Position numbers and translations under genes: made by a program. 37,666 nt of DNA, from NCBI GenBank assembly GCA_005808665.1, contig SYLG01000017.1:1-37666 (forward strand), in the 5' to 3' direction. The stretch comes from Planctomycetia bacterium. GTDB lineage: Bacteria > Planctomycetota > Planctomycetia > Gemmatales > Gemmataceae. Each line of letters starts with the position of its first letter. The first letter of the stretch is position 1. The notes beneath the pieces are model-generated. The model was not told the DNA's origin, searched no databases, and was given only the letters and a program-made list of their open reading frames with translations. Shown here piece by piece: positions 1-9,164 of this stretch.

Positions 1-962
1 GATCCGGCATCTCGGGTTTGGAGATAGAAATGGGTGTGGGTGACAGGCTCCAGGACGGTTGGGAGGCTGGTATCTTGGGTGAGGAGGAGGGTAGGAATAT
101 TGGCGGGTTGATCGGAAAGGGTGAATTGGGATTGCCATTCTGAGGAGGTGGTATCGGTAGCAACCTTGGAACCATCGGCAAGAATTTGGGTTGCCGAGGT
201 GTAGGAGAGGGAGGATTGATCGATGGACGAAAGGCCAAGTGTAGTGTTAGCGGAAAAGGTCCAAGAACCGGTTGTCAGGAAAGAGGTGGAATCGGACCAC
301 AAGACTTGATTCCAGGTGGTTTGGGAATCCAAAAGGCCCGAAGCGGTGTAGCCCGGGGCACCATCACCTCCATCGAGCCCGAAGTAGTGGAGGCCATGGG
401 TATCCTCGGGTACCGTTTGGGAAAACGGTATCACCGATGCCACGATTTGGCTTATTAAGGATCCGTTTTGTTGAACGAATTGGGAAACGGTAAGGGTTCC
501 CGATTCGGTAACGGAGTTGGAACCAAATTGGACGGCGGCCACGATTTGGATATCCAGGAAAACCTGCTCGCTTGGGCTTTGTGCGTTTAGCGTGTAGTGC
601 CGTTGGTAATTCCCGGTAAGGACCGAAGTGGACAAGGTTTGGGTTATTGTTTCGGCGGGAAAGGTGGTCGGAAAATGGAACTGGGAAAAATCGGTAGGAA
701 CGGCACCCGGTCCCGATGAGGGAGGAGTAGGAGCCACCAGGGGAACGAGGACCGAGTTGGAAGAAAGTGTCGCAACCGATGCCGGTGGATGCAGCCATTG
801 ATCCCCGTTCCATTGGGGGAGAAGTTGCGAGAATCCTTGGCCATCAGGAACAAGCCGGTTTTCGAGGGATTCCAAGGCAAGAGGTGAACGGTTTAGGATT
901 GGGGAAACCGGTCGATAAAATCCCCCTAACCAACGGAAAAGGAATACCACTCGGGAGGACAC
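1..962 (-). CDS. Secreted surface protein with LExLExRxVP signature, partial (C-terminus beyond window start)
   Basis: The minus strand is open for about 320 codons from a GTG at 962 to the window edge; an in-frame TAG at 1005-1007 bounds it upstream. A second GTG at 950 is an alternative start and neither has a strong ribosome site. The N-terminus has an arginine-rich, hydrophobic stretch (FLFRWLGGFYRPVSP), then LALESLENRLVPDG near residues 32-45, the signature found at the start of many planctomycete exported proteins. The rest is rich in Ser, Thr, Gln and Asn, almost free of Cys and Lys, with alternating beta-strand patterns typical of extracellular adhesin-like proteins. No catalytic motif is visible in the part present. 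The coding frame was chosen because its composition is protein-like, whereas the overlapping minus ORFs at 364-813 and 644-880 are rich in Arg, Pro and Trp. The exact function is unknown. Confidence 0.78.
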   Translation of the reverse strand, partial: MSSRVVFLFRWLGGFYRPVSPILNRSPLALESLENRLVPDGQGFSQLLPQWNGDQWLHPPASVATLSSNSVLVPLVAPTPPSSGPGAVPTDFSQFHFPTTFPAETITQTLSTSVLTGNYQRHYTLNAQSPSEQVFLDIQIVAAVQFGSNSVTESGTLTVSQFVQQNGSLISQIVASVIPFSQTVPEDTHGLHYFGLDGGDGAPGYTASGLLDSQTTWNQVLWSDSTSFLTTGSWTFSANTTLGLSSIDQSSLSYTSATQILADGSKVATDTTSSEWQSQFTLSDQPANIPTLLLTQDTSLPTVLEPVTHTHFYLQTRDAG

Positions 963-1458
963 GGCTAGATCCCAGAGGTGATTAATAGGTATACCAGAGT
1001 CAAGCTAATGGGGAAACAGGTTGGAGGCAAGTTTCTTTGGCAAGAAAGGGGGTTTTTCATCAAAATGAAAGGACCTGGATTTGAGTGGATTTGGCCCAAG
1101 GTTTGCAGGCCGGACTATGAAAACCCGGTTTTTCCTTGGAAAAAATCAAATCCGGTTTAAAAAGTCGGGACTACAAAATCCTTTTTTCGGGATCTGGTTC
1201 AAGCGTTAGCACCCTGTAGCCCAAGAGCTCTCAACGGTTTAAACCGAGACAGATAGATTGAAGCTTGCCAGGGCACCTGCGAACAATTGCAAACCCCATT
1301 GGCAAAATCGCACAAGTAGCGGGAAATATCAAGTAACTTGGTCGGGACTACGGGCCGTTTTGAACCCGACATACTCCCAATTCCCGGGAAAAACCACAAT
1401 CCGGGTCCCAATAGGGAGCAAAAAATCGTAAAGAATCACTTCAACTGGGTAACCTGGT
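963..1458. other. Gene-free stretch with a repeated 11-mer
   Basis: No convincing gene lies in these 496 bases between two minus-strand genes. The 11-mer GTCGGGACTAC occurs twice in the same orientation, at 1164-1174 and 1341-1351, and a related GCCGGACTA occurs near 1109-1117. A 70-codon minus ORF at 1199-1411 has no ribosome site or recognisable domain. No tRNA-like arm pattern was seen. Confidence 0.5.
1164..1351. repeat. Direct repeat pair GTCGGGACTAC
   Basis: Two exact 11-base copies (1164-1174 and 1341-1351) flank 166 bases. No inverted terminal repeats were seen inside the flanked segment, so this is not an obvious miniature transposon. A dispersed intergenic repeat family is the more likely explanation. 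Confidence 0.45.
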
Positions 1459-2583
1459 TTACCAATGGGCGATGGGTCCCTCTGGCAATCGAATGTCTAC
1501 TTCCGCCGGATGCCAATCCCCTTTTTCCTCACGGCTTGAAAGGATTTCTTCTATCTTTTGAATGCTGCTTGCAAAGTGCTTTGCGCTTTGGATCATGACC
1601 AATTCCTGCTGGATGGTTTTCCCTGGTCGGATCACCTTGCAGTACCAGGTTGCCACCTTGCGAAAATTGATGCACGCCGACCGTTCCGTTCTCAGTTTAA
1701 GCATCGACTGAAAATGCGCATCCATAAATGCGAGCCGTTCCCGATAAGTAGGGTGGGGCCCTGGATCGCCGGTTTTATCCCAAAGGTCTAGCCGTCGAAA
1801 GATCCATGGGTGCATCAAACCTCCCCGGCCTATAGCCAAACCGGAACAGCCTGTTTCCTTGAGCATTTGGGCCGCTTCCGGAATGGTTTTCACATCCCCA
1901 TTGCCAAAAACAGGAATGCTTTCCACCGCCTCCACCACCCGCTTGATCCCGTCCACATTCACCCCACCACGAAATCCCTGCTCCCTTGTTCGCCCGTGAA
2001 TGGTTAGTCCTGACACCCCGATTTTTTCAAATTCCCTGGCAAAATGGGGAGCAGTGATTTGCTCATCATCCCAACCCAATCGCATTTTAACCGTCACCGG
2101 AATGGAAACCGCTTCGACGACTTTTTGTACCAAGGCTACCGTATCGATGGGTTGGCACATCATGGCAGATCCGCCCCCCCCCTTGGTCACCTTGTTGACG
2201 GGGCAACCCATGTTGATGTCGACAATATGGGCTCCATGGGCCTGACACCACTTGGCCGCCTGGGCCATAACCAGCGGATCGTTGCCGAAAATCTGCATCG
2301 CCAGGGGTTCATCCTCAGGACAAGTTTCGGCCAACTCCAACGACTTCCCCCCCCCAAGGACCAGGGCTCTTGCACTGATAAGGTCCGTGGTGGCAAGCCC
2401 CAATCCACCCAACCGCCTCATTACCAAACGAAAGGGGAGGTTTGTGTAACCCGCCAAAGGTGCCAGGGAAAACCGGGATGCCAAGACCCGATTACCGATC
2501 CTTACAGGCTTGCCGGGTACGGATGGCGTAACCGAATCCGTACCGGATTTTTCCGGGGAAACATTCTGATTGGGGCTCTCCAC
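1459..2583 (-). CDS. dusB: tRNA-dihydrouridine synthase, DusB type
   Basis: An FMN-dependent enzyme that reduces uridine to dihydrouridine in tRNA, using NAD(P)H, in the cytoplasm. The TIM-barrel start LAPLAGYTNLPFR is at residues 40-52, and the family motif NMGCPVNKV places the catalytic Cys at residue 127. The phosphate-binding GNGDV and IGRG segments follow, then the C-terminal helical tRNA-binding domain from about residue 280. Its 374 residues fit the family with a roughly 25-residue N-terminal extension. The start codon is GTG at 2583, preceded by AAAGG, and only three bases separate it from the stop of the upstream dehydratase gene, so the two are very probably co-transcribed and coupled. 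The function is clear; assignment to DusB rather than another Dus subgroup rests on overall similarity. Confidence 0.93.
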   Translation of the reverse strand: MESPNQNVSPEKSGTDSVTPSVPGKPVRIGNRVLASRFSLAPLAGYTNLPFRLVMRRLGGLGLATTDLISARALVLGGGKSLELAETCPEDEPLAMQIFGNDPLVMAQAAKWCQAHGAHIVDINMGCPVNKVTKGGGGSAMMCQPIDTVALVQKVVEAVSIPVTVKMRLGWDDEQITAPHFAREFEKIGVSGLTIHGRTREQGFRGGVNVDGIKRVVEAVESIPVFGNGDVKTIPEAAQMLKETGCSGLAIGRGGLMHPWIFRRLDLWDKTGDPGPHPTYRERLAFMDAHFQSMLKLRTERSACINFRKVATWYCKVIRPGKTIQQELVMIQSAKHFASSIQKIEEILSSREEKGDWHPAEVDIRLPEGPIAHW

Positions 2584-2586
2584 GAA

Positions 2587-2952
2587 TCAACCTTTGTGAT
2601 AAACAAATTTGGCGGGGTTGCCTCCACAGGCTGCCCCCCGTTCTGGTCGCCACAAGGAGGTTTCCTCAATCCGCTTGGCCACCTCCAAATCCTTGGCGGT
2701 AATGCCCCCGGCACTGTGGGTTTTGAGTTTAACCACAACCCTTCCCCAGGTCACTTCCAGATCAGCATGGTGGAATGCTGCCTCGCAAACAAATCCAATG
2801 GAATTAACCAACAAAAGGGTTGTGGGCCAACCGTCGGTATTCAATTTGCGGCGAATCCATCCATTTTCGAGGTACCAATGGTCCAATCCCCACTCCTTGA
2901 GAAGGGATGGGACCATGGTTTCTTCGATTACAGGTTCCGGGGGGTTTCCCAT
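2587..2952 (-). CDS. 4a-hydroxytetrahydrobiopterin (pterin-4a-carbinolamine) dehydratase
   Basis: A small enzyme that dehydrates 4a-hydroxytetrahydropterin to quinonoid dihydropterin, recycling the pterin cofactor of aromatic amino acid hydroxylases. In bacteria lacking those hydroxylases it may act in other pterin steps. The 121-residue protein carries the family pattern: FHHADLEVTWG at residues 60-70 and THSAGGIT at 78-85. H61, H62 and H79 correspond to the known active-site histidines. The ATG at 2952 is preceded by a good GGAGAG ribosome site. The C-terminal 20 residues extend past the usual fold and include two Cys. It is the first gene of a two-gene unit with dusB and diverges from the lipoprotein gene at 3043. 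No pterin-dependent hydroxylase is present in the window. Confidence 0.88.
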   Translation of the reverse strand: MGNPPEPVIEETMVPSLLKEWGLDHWYLENGWIRRKLNTDGWPTTLLLVNSIGFVCEAAFHHADLEVTWGRVVVKLKTHSAGGITAKDLEVAKRIEETSLWRPERGAACGGNPAKFVYHKG

Positions 2953-3042
2953 GGTTTTCTCTCCTTGAGCTTGACGCTAATGATCTTACGGAGCATCCTT
3001 GTAGCAGGAAATCTATCTCACGGCTTTCCCAGAGAACTTGAA

Positions 3043-3612
3043 ATGAATGTTAAATGGACCGGTTTTTCTTTGTTAGCCTTGCCCCTTTGTGGCTGCGTCG
3101 AGGATTTTGAACATCTGAAAGCGATAGGCACCAAGTTGGCCCATCGAACACCCCAAGCGGAAAAATTGGGGAAACTTCCCTGGTCGGATGCCGCCAGACA
3201 GCTCCACTCATCGTTGACCAAGGATCCAGTGTCCCACCGCGTTTCCTATCGGTTAAAATTTGACAAGGACTTGGCAGACCATTCCATCCAGGCTGAAATC
3301 AAAGGCCCCGGGCAAATTGAACTTACCGGGTATGTGGATTCAGCAAACCAACGGGAGCGAGCCATGGAGGTCGCCTCCCGGACGATTGGTGTGGTGGAAG
3401 TCGTAAACAACCTCAAAGTGGGGAAACCGTTAACCGCTGAGCCAGGAGCATCCCAGGAAGGACCACCCAAAGGCGAACCTCTCATCCCGATGCTTGGGTC
3501 TCCTGGTGAGGAAAAACCGGGCATTGTACCCGAGGTTAAACCAGTCCCGCCGTTGACGCCGCCCTCCCTTGGAGCTCCAATCACCATTCCCCCATTGCCA
3601 CCGACGAAATAA
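3043..3612 (+). CDS. BON-domain lipoprotein
   Basis: A 189-residue exported protein. The N-terminus MNVKWTGFSLLALPLCGC is a short lipoprotein signal with C18 as the probable lipidated residue (preceding residues LCG). Residues 66-127 resemble a BON domain: an alternating strand pattern ending in ELTGYVDSANQRERAMEVA and a VVEVVNNLKV strand. BON domains are found in OsmY-like and secretin-type envelope proteins and are thought to bind phospholipid or partner proteins. The last 60 residues are rich in Pro and Gly, probably an unstructured tail. The same frame is open back to 2044, but that part is the antisense of the dus and dehydratase genes, so the start is placed at the ATG at 3043, which gives a signal sequence. 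It probably anchors in the envelope; its specific role is unknown. Confidence 0.8.
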   Translation: MNVKWTGFSLLALPLCGCVEDFEHLKAIGTKLAHRTPQAEKLGKLPWSDAARQLHSSLTKDPVSHRVSYRLKFDKDLADHSIQAEIKGPGQIELTGYVDSANQRERAMEVASRTIGVVEVVNNLKVGKPLTAEPGASQEGPPKGEPLIPMLGSPGEEKPGIVPEVKPVPPLTPPSLGAPITIPPLPPTK

Positions 3613-3644
3613 CCAATAATCCATACCTGGTTGCATTTTGTCCA

Positions 3645-3673
3645 CGAAAAAACCTCCGGGATCACCGGAGGTT
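3645..3673 (-). terminator. Rho-independent terminator of groES-groEL
   Basis: AACCTCCGG (3651-3659) and CCGGAGGTT (3665-3673) form a perfect 9-base-pair stem with a 5-base loop. On the minus strand the stem is followed directly by six T residues (3645-3650). It lies 27 bases past the groEL stop. On the plus strand the stem is followed by a weaker T-rich stretch, so it may also stop transcription from the lipoprotein gene. Confidence 0.9.
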
Positions 3674-3699
3674 CTGATTTTCAAAGCTTTGGTTAGCCG

Positions 3700-5340
<1,641 letters not shown>

Positions 5341-5400
5341 TCAATCAAAAGGGTTGCAAAATCCAAAAAATCCAAAACTAAACTAGGGGTAAGTCGGGGT

Positions 5401-5697
5401 TTATCCTACCACGGCAAGGACATCGTCCTCACGCAAAAGGAGGATATGATCGCCGCTGATGGGTTTGAACTCGTCCCCGGCCCAAGAGGCGAAAATCACA
5501 TGATCTCCCACCTTGACCTGAATGGGGCGACGCTCACCAGTTTTCATAAGCTTGCCCGGTCCAACGGCAACCACCTTACCCTGTTGTGGCTTGTTTTTAG
5601 CCGCATCGGGAAGGATGATACCGCCTTTGGTTTTGTCATCCGAAGATGCCCGCTCGACCACAATGCGATCGGCGATAGGCTTTAGGGTGCTGCTCAT
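5401..5697 (-). CDS. groES: Co-chaperonin GroES (10 kDa)
   Basis: The lid of the GroEL chamber, 98 residues, the normal family length. It starts MSSTLKPIADRIVVERA and contains the mobile-loop segment around KTKGGIILPDAAKNKPQQG and the core GKVVAVGPGK. A longer reading from a GTG at 5709 is possible, but those four codons contain the ribosome site GGAGGAA itself, so the ATG at 5697 is the real start. First gene of the groES-groEL unit. No CIRCE element (TTAGCACTC and its mirror) is visible upstream, so HrcA control is not supported; a 10-base palindrome lies about 100 bases upstream. Confidence 0.97.
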   Translation of the reverse strand: MSSTLKPIADRIVVERASSDDKTKGGIILPDAAKNKPQQGKVVAVGPGKLMKTGERRPIQVKVGDHVIFASWAGDEFKPISGDHILLLREDDVLAVVG

Positions 5698-5994
5698 AGT
5701 TTCCTCCACTTGATGATTCCATTAAGCAAACTCCATGCCCGGGACGAAAAAACCAGGATTAATCGCCCTAAACCATTATTCAATCCAATGTTGTATTAAG
5801 TACTTACTTCTAACCAAAGAAAGGTTTTCTGCCATTCACATCCCCCCTAGGGACCAAACCTGTCGATACGGCAGTCCGGACCAGCCTCCATTTGGTCCTT
5901 GAGATTGGAGGCAAAAAACGGTAACCTACCAGAAGCTTGTTGGGCCAAAAATCCGCAAGTGGGCTCCACCAAAGACAATCACCCTATTTTTCCA
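5698..5994. promoter_or_regulatory. Divergent intergenic region between groES and larE
   Basis: This region must hold the groES promoter on the minus strand and the larE promoter on the plus strand. The only clear structures are the perfect palindrome TAAGTACTTA at 5797-5806, and an inverted repeat GGACCAAA (5851-5858) with TTTGGTCC (5891-5898) enclosing a small GTCCGGAC palindrome at about 5874-5881. No convincing -35/-10 pair or heat-shock promoter was recognised. Confidence 0.4.
5703..5707 (-). promoter_or_regulatory. Ribosome-binding site fixing the groES start
   Basis: GGAGG on the minus strand, 5 bases before the ATG at 5697. It overlaps the codons that would follow the alternative GTG at 5709, which rules that start out. 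Confidence 0.85.
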
Positions 5995-6825
5995 ATGACC
6001 TCAAAAACACATCCCCTGATCACTCTCCTTGCCTCCAGGGGGCCGGTCGCCGTGGCATTTTCAGGCGGCGTGGATAGTTCCCTGGTGGCCTTTGCGGCTT
6101 ATAAAGCCCTGGGACAAAAGGCCATGGCGATTACCGGGGATTCCCCAAGCGTACCCCGCCGTGAATTGGAACAGGCCCAAAAGGTAGCTCAACAAATAGG
6201 GATTCGCCATTTCATTTTGCAAACGGAGGAGTTTCAAAACCCCGACTATGCAAAAAATGATGGTGGGAGATGCTATTTTTGCAAGGGTGAGCTTTATGCG
6301 CAAATCCATAACGCAAAGGCCCGGTTTGGTTTTCAAACCATTTGCAGTGGAGCCAATCTGGATGATTTGGGGGATTTTCGCCCGGGATTATCCGCAGCCA
6401 AAGAGGCAGGAATCTGCCATCCTTTGATAGAGGCTTCCATGACCAAAGCCAAAGTCCGGGAATTGGCCCTTGAATGGGGCCTTGAAATCTGGGACAAACC
6501 GGCCAGTCCTTGCCTTTCCAGCCGAATTGCTCCAAACCTATTGGTAACTCCTGAACGAACACTGCGAGTTGAGAAAGCAGAGGACCTTCTTCATGATTTG
6601 GGATATCCCGTTTGTCGGGTTCGCTATTTACAAGGGGATATTGGCCGAATTGAAGTACCCAAAAACCGCCTCCCGGAACTGGTTAACCATTTCAAAAGGG
6701 TGAGTTCATTCCTTTTGACTCTTGGCTTCACCCAGGTAGAAATCGACCCCGAGGGGTTTCGTTCCGGCAACCTGAACCAGTTGATTCCCCTTAATCAAAA
6801 AATGCGGTGGACCCAGACAGCTTAA
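5995..6825 (+). CDS. larE: LarE-type ATP-dependent sulfur transferase (PP-loop)
   Basis: LarE-family proteins adenylate a carboxylate and insert sulfur, making the nickel-pincer cofactor of lactate racemase; homologues in other settings may act on other substrates. The ATP-binding PP-loop SGGVDSS is at residues 23-29, the family motif CYFCK at 93-97, GANLDD near 119, and PASPCLSSRI at 169-178. Cys173 lies where the sacrificial or cluster-binding Cys sits in known LarE proteins. The frame is open back to a TTG at 5899, but the ATG at 5995 gives 276 residues, the usual length, so that start is preferred although its ribosome site is weak. No larA, larB or larC is in the window. Seventeen bases separate it from the next gene, so it probably heads an operon ending with tsaD. 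Confidence 0.85.
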   Translation: MTSKTHPLITLLASRGPVAVAFSGGVDSSLVAFAAYKALGQKAMAITGDSPSVPRRELEQAQKVAQQIGIRHFILQTEEFQNPDYAKNDGGRCYFCKGELYAQIHNAKARFGFQTICSGANLDDLGDFRPGLSAAKEAGICHPLIEASMTKAKVRELALEWGLEIWDKPASPCLSSRIAPNLLVTPERTLRVEKAEDLLHDLGYPVCRVRYLQGDIGRIEVPKNRLPELVNHFKRVSSFLLTLGFTQVEIDPEGFRSGNLNQLIPLNQKMRWTQTA

Positions 6826-6842
6826 TGCGAGGACCCTTTCCA

Positions 6843-7121
6843 ATGACAGTACCCAACCCCCTTAAACCTGCCCAAACCATGCTTCTTTTGGACCAGCAGT
6901 TTTTGGAAATTCGCTGCAAAATCCTCGACCTGGCAGCGCAACTTGACCGACTTGCCCGGGGCGGGGAAATGGCGGCCATGGAAGGGAATGCGAAATGGGC
7001 CTTGATCACAAAAGGAATTGACCTGTTGGGGACCACCCAAACGGCCAAGGCTCAGGCAGTCCAGGAATTATTTTCCCTTGCCTATGACCCAAACTGGCCA
7101 AAACCCTCTCCTCGGTTTTAG
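6843..7121 (+). CDS. Small helical protein of unknown function
   Basis: 92 residues, with no catalytic motif, signal peptide or membrane segment. Residues 10-75 are predicted mostly alpha-helical (LLLDQQFLEIRCKILDLAAQ and following), with hydrophobic residues at helical spacing; the last 15 residues end DPNWPKPSPRF. The ATG at 6843 is preceded by GAGG at 10-13 bases. An ATG at 6825 overlaps the larE stop (TAATG) and would add six residues. It lies between larE and the TatD-like gene with very short gaps on both sides, so it is co-expressed with them. It could be a partner protein of the hydrolase; that is inferred from position only. Confidence 0.7.
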   Translation: MTVPNPLKPAQTMLLLDQQFLEIRCKILDLAAQLDRLARGGEMAAMEGNAKWALITKGIDLLGTTQTAKAQAVQELFSLAYDPNWPKPSPRF

Positions 7122-7147
7122 AGTTAACCCAAAACAAGGGGCCCATT

Positions 7148-7969
7148 ATGAATTACATCGATCCCCATATTCACATGATCAGCCGGGTAACGGATGACTA
7201 TCACCGGATGGCACGATGCGGGTGTGTGGCCATTTCAGAACCCGCCTTTTGGGCCGGTTTTGACCGGGGTTCGGCGGATGGTTTTCGTGACTATTTTCGC
7301 CACCTGGTTGAGGTGGAACCCAAGCGGGCGGCGCAATTTGGCATCCAACACTACTCCTGGCTTTGTATCAACGCCAAAGAAGCCGAGAATGTTAGCCTTT
7401 CACGGGATGTGATTGCCCTGATCCCTGAATTTTTGAATACGCCGGGAGTTCTTGGAATCGGTGAAATCGGTCTCAACAAAAACACCCCAAACGAGGCTAT
7501 TATTTTTCAGGAACATCTTGATCTGGCCATGAAAACGGATGAGCTGGTCCTGATCCACACTCCTCACCTGGAGGACAAACTCAAAGGGACCCGAATGATC
7601 ATTGATATGCTCAAAAATGACCCCAGGGTAAAGCCACACCGTGTTTGTGTGGACCATGTCGAGGAACACACGGTCAGGTATGCGCTAGAGGGTGGATTTT
7701 GGTGCGGCATGACCCTTTACCCCACCTCGAAGTGCACTCCCTCACGAGCTGTAGACATTTTGGAAATGGTGGGACTTGACAGGATCATGGCCAATTCCGC
7801 CGGTGATTGGGGTAAATCGGACCCGCTCGCCGTCCCGGAGTTGATCCTCGAAATGCGACGCCGGGGGCACCCCGAGTCGGCAATCAAAAAAGTCGTCCAT
7901 GACAACCCCCTTGAGTTCTTCCGACAAAGTTCAAGATGGCAAGAACCGGCACTTCGCAACGAAAGCTGA
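7148..7969 (+). CDS. TatD-family metal-dependent hydrolase, EboB-like
   Basis: A 273-residue amidohydrolase-fold enzyme. Candidate metal ligands are visible in the TatD order: H7 and H9 (DPHIHM), E106 (GIGEIGLN), H137 (LIHTPH), H170 (VDHVEEH) and D220 (NSAGDWG). The N-terminal PHIHMISRVTDDY and the EPAFWAGFDRGSADGFRDYF segment near 31-50 resemble the TatD-like subgroup that occurs in ebo gene clusters (EboB) rather than the DNase TatD itself; this is from memory of the family. The substrate is unknown. The ribosome site AAGGGG is 6 bases before the ATG. It follows the 92-aa gene by 26 bases and precedes tsaD by 26 bases. No other ebo genes (UbiA-like, dehydroquinate synthase-like) are nearby. 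Confidence 0.82.
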   Translation: MNYIDPHIHMISRVTDDYHRMARCGCVAISEPAFWAGFDRGSADGFRDYFRHLVEVEPKRAAQFGIQHYSWLCINAKEAENVSLSRDVIALIPEFLNTPGVLGIGEIGLNKNTPNEAIIFQEHLDLAMKTDELVLIHTPHLEDKLKGTRMIIDMLKNDPRVKPHRVCVDHVEEHTVRYALEGGFWCGMTLYPTSKCTPSRAVDILEMVGLDRIMANSAGDWGKSDPLAVPELILEMRRRGHPESAIKKVVHDNPLEFFRQSSRWQEPALRNES

Positions 7970-7995
7970 CCTTTGCAAACGGGAAATAACAAACC

Positions 7996-8985
7996 ATGTT
8001 CCTTTTGGGGATAGAGTCTTCTTGCGACGAAACGGCCGCATCGGTTTTCACGGATGAGCCAAAAATCCTTTCAAGCGTGGTCGCCTCACAGGATCGCTTT
8101 CACTCCCGGTTTGGAGGGGTGGTTCCAGAGGTTGCGGCCCGGGCTCACCTAACCCAAATCATCCCCGTTTTTCGACAGGCCCTTGCCGAGGCGGGCATTG
8201 TTGCCCGTGACCTGGGAGCTGTGGCGGTACAAAACCGGCCGGGATTGGTGGGGTCTCTCCTGATAGGTGTCTCAGCAGCCAAAATGATAAGCGTAGCCCT
8301 TGGGATTCCCCTGATTGGAGTCGATCATATAGAGGGCCATGTTTATTCCTGTCAATTGGGATCTCAAAAAAGCATTTTCCCCTGCCTTGCCCTGATCGTG
8401 AGTGGGGGCCACACTTTGCTCCTTGATTGCCAGACCGCAACCCAATCCAGACGCATCGGACAAACCCGGGATGATGCGGCCGGTGAGGCATTGGACAAGG
8501 CCGCCGCCATGTTGGGTTTGGGATTTCCGGGAGGACCAGCACTGGAACGGATGGCTAACAAAGGCAACCCAAAGGCGTTTTTGTTCCCGCTTGGAATGCC
8601 CCAGGAGAGCAATCCCGACTTTAGTTTCAGCGGTTTAAAAACAGCTTTGCTTTATACCATCCGGAAACTGGATCAACCCCTTTCCGAAATGCAAAAGGCG
8701 GACCTTGCCGCCAGTTTTCTCCAAGCGGTAGTGCAATCCCTGGTTCGAAAATGCAAATTCGCCCTCAAAGCAACTGGCCACAAACGCCTTGCGGTCGGCG
8801 GAGGAGTGGCAGTCAATGGCCTTTTGAGGTCCCAATTAACCGACCTTGCCACAACCCTTGGGGTGGAACTCATTCTGGCTCCTGTGGCCTGGTGTACAGA
8901 CAATGCCGCCATGGCTGCGGTTTCTGTGGAATACCTTCGCCAAGGCAAAATCTCGCCGCCCGACCTGGACGCCCTGCCCTTATGA
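7996..8985 (+). CDS. tsaD: tRNA N6-threonylcarbamoyladenosine transferase TsaD
   Basis: Transfers the threonylcarbamoyl group from threonylcarbamoyl-AMP to A37 of ANN-decoding tRNAs, working with TsaB and TsaE. 329 residues, normal length. The ASKHA-fold start GIESSCDETAAS is at residues 5-16, and the metal-binding HIEGH motif supplies H111 and H115. Further family blocks follow: ALIVSGGHT, the DDAAGEALDKAA segment and GGGVAVNGLLR. It is the last gene of the larE-started run. Its partner tsaB is also in the window, 27 kb away on the other strand; tsaE and tsaC were not seen. Confidence 0.97.
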   Translation: MFLLGIESSCDETAASVFTDEPKILSSVVASQDRFHSRFGGVVPEVAARAHLTQIIPVFRQALAEAGIVARDLGAVAVQNRPGLVGSLLIGVSAAKMISVALGIPLIGVDHIEGHVYSCQLGSQKSIFPCLALIVSGGHTLLLDCQTATQSRRIGQTRDDAAGEALDKAAAMLGLGFPGGPALERMANKGNPKAFLFPLGMPQESNPDFSFSGLKTALLYTIRKLDQPLSEMQKADLAASFLQAVVQSLVRKCKFALKATGHKRLAVGGGVAVNGLLRSQLTDLATTLGVELILAPVAWCTDNAAMAAVSVEYLRQGKISPPDLDALPL

Positions 8986-9164
8986 ATAGCAGTAAGTGAA
9001 GAAGCCAATCCGGGAAAGTTTGCGGATTATGTGGGATAACATTTGCAAAAATATACTAATGCTGGCAGGATTACCCACCCTTTCTCCAAAATGGTGCAAG
9101 ACTACTCCAGAGGTCGTGATCTTTGAGGAATGAGATTCGACCAGGCACCATGGGGACTTGAAAC

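Noticed and set aside
364-813. Minus-strand ORF of 149 codons inside the surface-protein region
   Set aside because: Arg/Pro/Trp-rich composition typical of a shadow; another minus frame reads as a Ser/Thr-rich exported protein with the LExLExRxVP signature.
1199-1411. 70-codon minus ORF in the gene-free region
   Set aside because: No ribosome site, no recognisable family, and it includes one of the 11-base repeats.
2044-3042. Long plus-strand extension upstream of the BON lipoprotein (frame open from 2044)
   Set aside because: It lies antisense to dusB and the dehydratase and has no domain; the ATG at 3043 alone gives a lipoprotein signal.
5698-5709. GTG start four codons upstream of groES
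   Set aside because: Those codons are the ribosome-binding site for the ATG at 5697.
5698-5994. CIRCE element for HrcA control of groES
   Set aside because: Neither TTAGCACTC nor its mirror GAGTGCTAA is present in the upstream region.
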